This document shows, piece after piece, positions 39,562 to 43,819 of a stretch of 43,819 nucleotides of DNA. The notes below the pieces were generated by a model that was not told the origin of the DNA, did no database searches, and worked only from the letters and a program-made list of their open reading frames with translations. This DNA comes from a virus. How positions within the stretch are numbered: the first letter of the stretch is position 1; every line of letters begins with the position of its first letter. The position numbers and the translations under genes were made by a program. Where the stretch lies: positions 1 through 43,819 of the IMG/VR virus record IMGVR_UViG_3300033149_006413. The stretch is one strand, 5' to 3'.

Positions 39562-40563
39562 ATGCCTTACTCAATCTCGTGCGAATATGCCACGCCTAAA
39601 GAGGTCTCCGATTTCATGGGTTACGATTTTGACGAGGACAGGGACCTCGCTCAGGACAGTGGCGGTGATGATAACAAGCTATACGTCGGGAGCGCGAATG
39701 TCAAGCTGTTCACCGTCGGCGACTCCGTCAGGGTATGGGACTCGGTGAACACCGTCGGGGAGGAGGTGACCGTCACGAGTATACAGAGCGACCACGTCGT
39801 CGTCACGCCGAACATATCGGACACGTTCACGACGGATAACAACGCGAAGTTCGCAATCCTCTCCAAGTTCACGACACGGAGTAATCCCACGCGCGCATGG
39901 GTCGAGAGCGCGATACTCCGGGCACAGGAGAAGATTGACAGGTACACACACACGTCATGGCTCTCCGATGGCAGGTTCTACGAGCAGTGGTTCCCGTTCA
40001 TGCCGCATTACAGGAGACGATACCCGCTCACGACAGCCATCCCGTTCCTCCCACCCGATGTGTACTGGCACATACGCATGCCATTCGCGCCGATGCACAG
40101 GTTCGACATTGACAAGGGTGACCACCTCGACGTGTACGCGGGCACATCGTTCAAGAACTGGCTCGACCCCTCGAACGGGTACACGGAATGGGATATGGAC
40201 GACGAGAGCAGGAACAAGTCGTTCTGGGTCGATTACAAGGCGGGCGATATCTTCTTCGTAGGGCACAGGCCCGCGTACACGCTCAAAGGTGTCTACGTCA
40301 GGTACAGATACGGCGAGATTGACTACGACACGATAAGCGGGTACGACGAGACGTACACGACACGCGTGCCGCTCGAAATCAAGGAAGCAACACTCAAGCT
40401 CGTCGGGATAGAGCTGCTGTCGAGGGAGAGGTACGCTACACAGCTACCCGGCGGCGAGATTTCGGGGATGGTAGATATAAAGAGGCAGATTGAGGACTGG
40501 AAGACCGATGTCGATAACATTCTCGCACTGAAGAGAAGGTTAATTGTAGGACTGGGATACTGA
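39562..40563 (+). CDS. head-tail adaptor protein with inserted beta domain
   Basis: The protein has 333 residues from leaderless ATG 39562. The N-terminal helix (ATPKEVSDFMGYDF), then a helix with RAWVESAILRAQEKIDRYT and a C-terminal helix (EIKEATLKLVGIELLSRERY), match gp6-like connector proteins. A beta insertion (VKLFTVGDSVRVWDSV, 50-110) separates the first helices. The upstream in-frame region overlaps the terminator and is rejected. Confidence 0.7.
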   Translation: MPYSISCEYATPKEVSDFMGYDFDEDRDLAQDSGGDDNKLYVGSANVKLFTVGDSVRVWDSVNTVGEEVTVTSIQSDHVVVTPNISDTFTTDNNAKFAILSKFTTRSNPTRAWVESAILRAQEKIDRYTHTSWLSDGRFYEQWFPFMPHYRRRYPLTTAIPFLPPDVYWHIRMPFAPMHRFDIDKGDHLDVYAGTSFKNWLDPSNGYTEWDMDDESRNKSFWVDYKAGDIFFVGHRPAYTLKGVYVRYRYGEIDYDTISGYDETYTTRVPLEIKEATLKLVGIELLSRERYATQLPGGEISGMVDIKRQIEDWKTDVDNILALKRRLIVGLGY

Positions 40564-41006
40564 TGCTACTGATAGAACTGATTAGGACACTCCTCAAACT
40601 ACGGAGGAACGCGCTGTTCGGGACGACGGTAGAGGACTTCATCGAATGGTCCGTGCGTCCGGAGCGCTTCGTCGCACTCGCGCGACTGGTGCTGAGGCGT
40701 GTCGAGAGGGGCGAGACAGAGCTCGACCCGCAGTCTATTATGGAGTATTACGAGGCCGACGATAACGATTTCGCGAGGTTCGCCGCGTACGTGCTACACC
40801 ACGCGGGGTACAGGGCGTACCTCGTAGAGCACGACGACGATGTGCTGACGTGCGTGCTCATGCTGAAGGAGGGGAAGTACCTCGAGATAACGTGGGACGG
40901 TGTGAAGAAAAGGAAGAGTGTAGAGTACGATGGGAAGTGGACGGTGCGCACATGGGACGGCACGCCACTCCTCGTGAACGGGTCGATATATATCATGGGT
41001 TGGTGA
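40563..41006 (+). CDS. transglutaminase-like fold protein, possibly degenerate
   Basis: The protein has 147 residues. The segment DNDFARFAAYVLHHAGYRAYLVEHDDDVLTCVLMLKEGKYLEITWDG follows the C-x-D-x-A...G-[YF]-x-A-x-[LV]...[HW]-x-W-[VL]-E-[VI] pattern of transglutaminase-like proteins, but the Cys position is Asn/Asp and the His is not evident. It starts 1 bp inside the adaptor stop. It could be a neck component or a modified peptidase; no function is assigned. Confidence 0.45.
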   Translation: MLLIELIRTLLKLRRNALFGTTVEDFIEWSVRPERFVALARLVLRRVERGETELDPQSIMEYYEADDNDFARFAAYVLHHAGYRAYLVEHDDDVLTCVLMLKEGKYLEITWDGVKKRKSVEYDGKWTVRTWDGTPLLVNGSIYIMGW

Positions 41007-41011
41007 CGAGA

Positions 41012-41362
41012 ATGAACTATGTCGATAGGGAACAGTGTCTACGCGCGCAGAACGATATACGCGCAGAGATGAAGAGCGACAGGCGAGAGCTGTACCACCA
41101 GATTGAGGGCCTCATCAGACCGATGCACAGCGATATCAAGGATATCAAGTATCGGCTCAACGAGATGGAGAAGAGGCAGTACGACCTGCAAAAGCGGATG
41201 AGTCGTAACGGGAACGGGAAGAAACCGAGTGCGATAAGGAGCGATAACAAAATCATGCTCGATGTGAGGACGAGATGGGGGAAGGTAGTGTTCGGGGTAT
41301 CGACAACGACATTGATAGCGATTATAACGTGGCTGATTGCGAAAGTGTTAGGAGGTGTATGA
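41012..41362 (+). CDS. coiled-coil protein with C-terminal TM helix (XhlA-like)
   Basis: The protein has 116 residues. A long charged helix (HSDIKDIKYRLNEMEKRQYD) leads to one hydrophobic segment near the C-terminus (VVFGVSTTTLIAIITWLIA). The layout resembles XhlA-type lysis or holin-associated proteins and small phage membrane anchors. Position next to the adhesin also allows a virion-release role. Function is inferred. Confidence 0.55.
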   Translation: MNYVDREQCLRAQNDIRAEMKSDRRELYHQIEGLIRPMHSDIKDIKYRLNEMEKRQYDLQKRMSRNGNGKKPSAIRSDNKIMLDVRTRWGKVVFGVSTTTLIAIITWLIAKVLGGV

Positions 41363-41364
41363 GA

Positions 41365-41673
41365 ATGGCGGAAGAGATGTCGGAAAAGGAAGCGTTCAGG
41401 CAGAAGGTAGCGAGTGCGTCGGATGACGAGCTGAAGCTGGGATACGGCGCGCTGAAGCGGAAGCAGAGGCTCGCTAATGAGAGGTTGACGGAGGAAAGGG
41501 AGGATGTCGAGAACATGCTCCAGAACCCTACATACCTGAAAGCGCTCGAACAGGTCGAAGAGGCGAAGAGGGAATTATCCATCGCCTCGTGGAAGCTGGG
41601 CGTGGTGGAGGAGGAGATGCTACGACGTTTCAGACTGACGGAAGAGAATGATGGGGATTTCGATGAAGCGTGA
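41365..41673 (+). CDS. coiled-coil hypothetical protein
   Basis: The protein has 102 residues from ATG 41365, eight bases after GGAGGTG; an in-frame ATG at 41359 is too close to the RBS. It is almost all helix (LKRKQRLANERLTEEREDVE; LEQVEEAKRELSIASWKL). Not recognised. Confidence 0.55.
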   Translation: MAEEMSEKEAFRQKVASASDDELKLGYGALKRKQRLANERLTEEREDVENMLQNPTYLKALEQVEEAKRELSIASWKLGVVEEEMLRRFRLTEENDGDFDEA

Positions 41674-41683
41674 GGTGTGAACG

Positions 41684-43819
41684 ATGTTGCGGAAGGTGCT
41701 CGTGTTCGTGATGGCGTTATTCGTCGGTCTCGCCGGTGTGATGGGTGTGGAGGAGACGAAGGAGAAGCTGCCGGAGAGGAAGGAACGGTTCAAACTGAAA
41801 TGGCTCCCGACCGTCCGGCTGAAGAGGGTCAAAGAGTTGCTGGCGAAACTGCGTATACCCTGGAAGTATCCCATTGCGAGGTTCAGGCGTTGGCTGTTCA
41901 GCCCGCTCACCATGCTTATGAACGAGATAGCGGTGGGCGGTGTGGCGTGGGCGAAGGACCTCGATGTGAAGCCGAAATGCGGGTGCTGGCATACGACCGA
42001 TAACGGGGCGACGAAAGAGGCGTACTCAAACGCGACGTATAAGGAGACGTGGCCGAGCTCTGCCGATGGCGCGTATACTGACGGTGACACGATAAGCGGG
42101 GACATGAACTGGGACGTGTCCTGTGAGTCGGGCGTGGAGCATGTCTGGGTCGGGGTGGGTGAGTGCGAGCTCGCTCGGTGCAAGATGGACAATGATGGGA
42201 GTGGGACATCGACCGTGGTCACGGCCCCGATAACGGTCACGCAGAGGCAGACCATACATCTGAACATGGGCGTTAATTTCGGGACCGGAGAGGAGCGTGC
42301 GGTGATTATCCTCGGAAGGAACGGGGATGCCATCATCAAGTTCCGGGTGGACGATAACGACCTGAAGGTCAGGAACGGCGGGACATACGATACCGTGATG
42401 ACGCTTGACGGGAGCCTTCATATTTTCGATATCGTCCCCGATTTCAATGATAGCTATTTCGTGCTGTATGTGGACGGGACGATGAACGGGCGGTATGTGT
42501 TCGCAGACGGATATACGTGCAACCAACTCGATGAGGTGAAGTTCAGGATACCCGGGAACCGGACCAGTGAACTGCACTGTCATTCGATGTTCGTTGCCGA
42601 TTCGCTGGACAATATCGGGACCCAATTCTATGACACGCTGAACGAGGACACGCTGTCGAAATACACCCTCGGCGGGGATACCAACCCGACCTATGACAGC
42701 ACGGAGAAGGCTATCAAGCTGTTTGATGACACGGATGCGGATGATAAATATTCGATTATAACTTTAGTGGATGGGTTGAGAACATACAACTCAATATACA
42801 AATTCAGAGCTAAAATGGGAACCAATGATACTTCTACTGATAAATTTGCGTTTTGGTTTATGTTGGAGGCGGACGTATCTACATATGTGGATGTATTTTA
42901 CAACGCATCTACGAACCAAATATCATTGGGAAATCGAGTTGGAGGTTTTGACCTTCCAAGGGCTAACACATCATGGACACCGGTTGCCAATACCTGGTAT
43001 GATTTTGAGGTTGTGATGCTTGATACCGAAGGGTATCTCTTTATTGATGGAGTCGAAATGGCTCATATCATTTATACGAAAAAAAAGATAAGTCACGATG
43101 CTAGAATCAGGATATACGTCAAACATGATGCTGGAGAAGTATCCGAGTGGTATGTCAAGAACATCCTGATAGAGGACCTGCCGACCGTGAACGCACCGAG
43201 GAGCACACCGCCAGGGCTTCTGACGAGTGCGCTTCGTCCGGCGGTGGAGGGGACGTATTGGAGTCATTCTGGTTCATCTTCAACTATAACGTTAGAATCC
43301 GATGGGATATATGGAAATACTATAAAAGGTTCTGAAACCATTTCAGGCGATTGTATTTCAGAATATAAATTTGATAGTGTAATAGATTTTAGTAAATATT
43401 ATAGTATAAGGGCTACTGTTGAAGTCGATACTCTCACAAACGTAGATTATGTATATATAACATTAAAAAGTGGAGTGAAACAAAGAAATCAAAGAGTGAC
43501 ATCTTCCGATATATCTGCGGGTAAAAAGTATATATTTAACTTTTTGTTATCTGAATTTAATTATGAAAGTTCAGGATTTGATATTACAACCGTTGTAAGG
43601 TTGCAATTCACAGTTCATACAACTACAAGTCAATCTTTGAATACTAAAATCTCCGACATCCAGTTCCTCGGCGGGCCGGAGCACGATATACGTGGTCAGC
43701 CCTTTTACTCGTCCCCGTGGGCGGACGGGATAGACGACACGCCGGAAGCGACCCTCGGAGGCGACACCGCACCCACGTTTGACACGGACCATCTGGCGTT
43801 TGACGAGACGACAAATGCG
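41684..43819 (+). CDS. signal-peptide adhesin with lectin-like modules, 5' part (3' end outside window)
   Basis: 712 codons are open to the window edge. Residues 1-21 form a hydrophobic start (LRKVLVFVMALFVGLAGVMG), followed by a basic region. From about residue 100 come beta-rich domains and then a LamG-like module that begins TLGGDTNPTYDS (about 328) and ends near 500. Next comes a jelly-roll domain ending in QFL-x3-EH, then a second module start TLGGDTAPTFD cut by the window edge. AT-rich blocks (42745-43130, 43262-43660) alternate with GC-rich joints. Probably a receptor-binding fibre, possibly continuing at 2-1408. Confidence 0.65.
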   Translation, partial: MLRKVLVFVMALFVGLAGVMGVEETKEKLPERKERFKLKWLPTVRLKRVKELLAKLRIPWKYPIARFRRWLFSPLTMLMNEIAVGGVAWAKDLDVKPKCGCWHTTDNGATKEAYSNATYKETWPSSADGAYTDGDTISGDMNWDVSCESGVEHVWVGVGECELARCKMDNDGSGTSTVVTAPITVTQRQTIHLNMGVNFGTGEERAVIILGRNGDAIIKFRVDDNDLKVRNGGTYDTVMTLDGSLHIFDIVPDFNDSYFVLYVDGTMNGRYVFADGYTCNQLDEVKFRIPGNRTSELHCHSMFVADSLDNIGTQFYDTLNEDTLSKYTLGGDTNPTYDSTEKAIKLFDDTDADDKYSIITLVDGLRTYNSIYKFRAKMGTNDTSTDKFAFWFMLEADVSTYVDVFYNASTNQISLGNRVGGFDLPRANTSWTPVANTWYDFEVVMLDTEGYLFIDGVEMAHIIYTKKKISHDARIRIYVKHDAGEVSEWYVKNILIEDLPTVNAPRSTPPGLLTSALRPAVEGTYWSHSGSSSTITLESDGIYGNTIKGSETISGDCISEYKFDSVIDFSKYYSIRATVEVDTLTNVDYVYITLKSGVKQRNQRVTSSDISAGKKYIFNFLLSEFNYESSGFDITTVVRLQFTVHTTTSQSLNTKISDIQFLGGPEHDIRGQPFYSSPWADGIDDTPEATLGGDTAPTFDTDHLAFDETTNA

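Noticed and set aside
1-43819. Direct circular joining of the window ends
   Set aside because: The right-hand frame ends on a complete codon, and direct joining at base 1 leads to a stop after six codons. The module also lacks its middle part, so sequence is missing or the ends are unrelated.

Overview
The window reads as most of the genome of a head-tailed (Caudoviricetes, siphovirus-like) virus of an archaeon. The archaeal host is inferred from BRE/TATA-type promoters (TTTATATA or TTTTTATA boxes), three genes that look leaderless, heavy use of AGG/AGA and ATA codons, many small zinc-ribbon proteins, an RPA-like OB-fold protein, a Sak4-like ATPase, a Cas4-like Fe-S nuclease and a MoxR/VWA pair. 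Shine-Dalgarno motifs of the GGAGGTG kind precede most other genes, which fits a euryarchaeal host. The exact host lineage cannot be read from the sequence. No integrase, DNA polymerase or lysis enzyme was recognised.

Layout. (1) 1-8826, plus strand: 3' part of a large adhesin/tail fibre, then tail terminator-like protein, tail tube, tail assembly chaperone pair (with a canonical -1 slippery heptamer), tape measure and tail tip proteins. (2) 8876-30399, minus strand: about 60 tightly packed, mostly overlapping small genes in several operons. 8.9-17.8 kb holds a RecU-like nuclease, phosphoesterase, SemiSWEET-like membrane protein, DPPY methyltransferase, ASCH protein and many zinc ribbons. 17.8-24.9 kb holds the replication/recombination block (Cas4-like, ribbon-helix-helix, AAA+, Sak4-like, RPA-like, SPPY methyltransferase) and the VWA/HExxH plus MoxR pair. 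25.0-30.4 kb is an accessory early region with a Csx16-like (type III CRISPR-associated) protein and five divergent paralogues of an unrecognised small family. (3) 30716-43819, plus strand: a small zinc protein, terminase, portal, neck protein, protease-scaffold, major capsid protein, head-tail adaptor, a coiled-coil/TM protein, and the 5' part of a signal-peptide-bearing adhesin that runs off the window.

Regulation. Three near-identical minus-strand promoters (ACCTTTATATACTATGAG type) head early operons. Plus-strand structural genes use TTTTTATACC boxes 25-30 bp before leaderless starts. A 47-bp oriented palindrome occurs three times at module boundaries, and its 12-bp half-site recurs near two promoters. 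GC-rich hairpins sit just upstream of the Shine-Dalgarno of at least six minus-strand genes. Terminator-like hairpin/T-tract signals are visible at 29987-30021 and 39499-39537.

The two window ends look like the two halves of one adhesin gene in a circular or circularly permuted genome. Both ends lie in copies of the same repeated lectin-like module, and roughly 0.3 kb appears to be missing between them.
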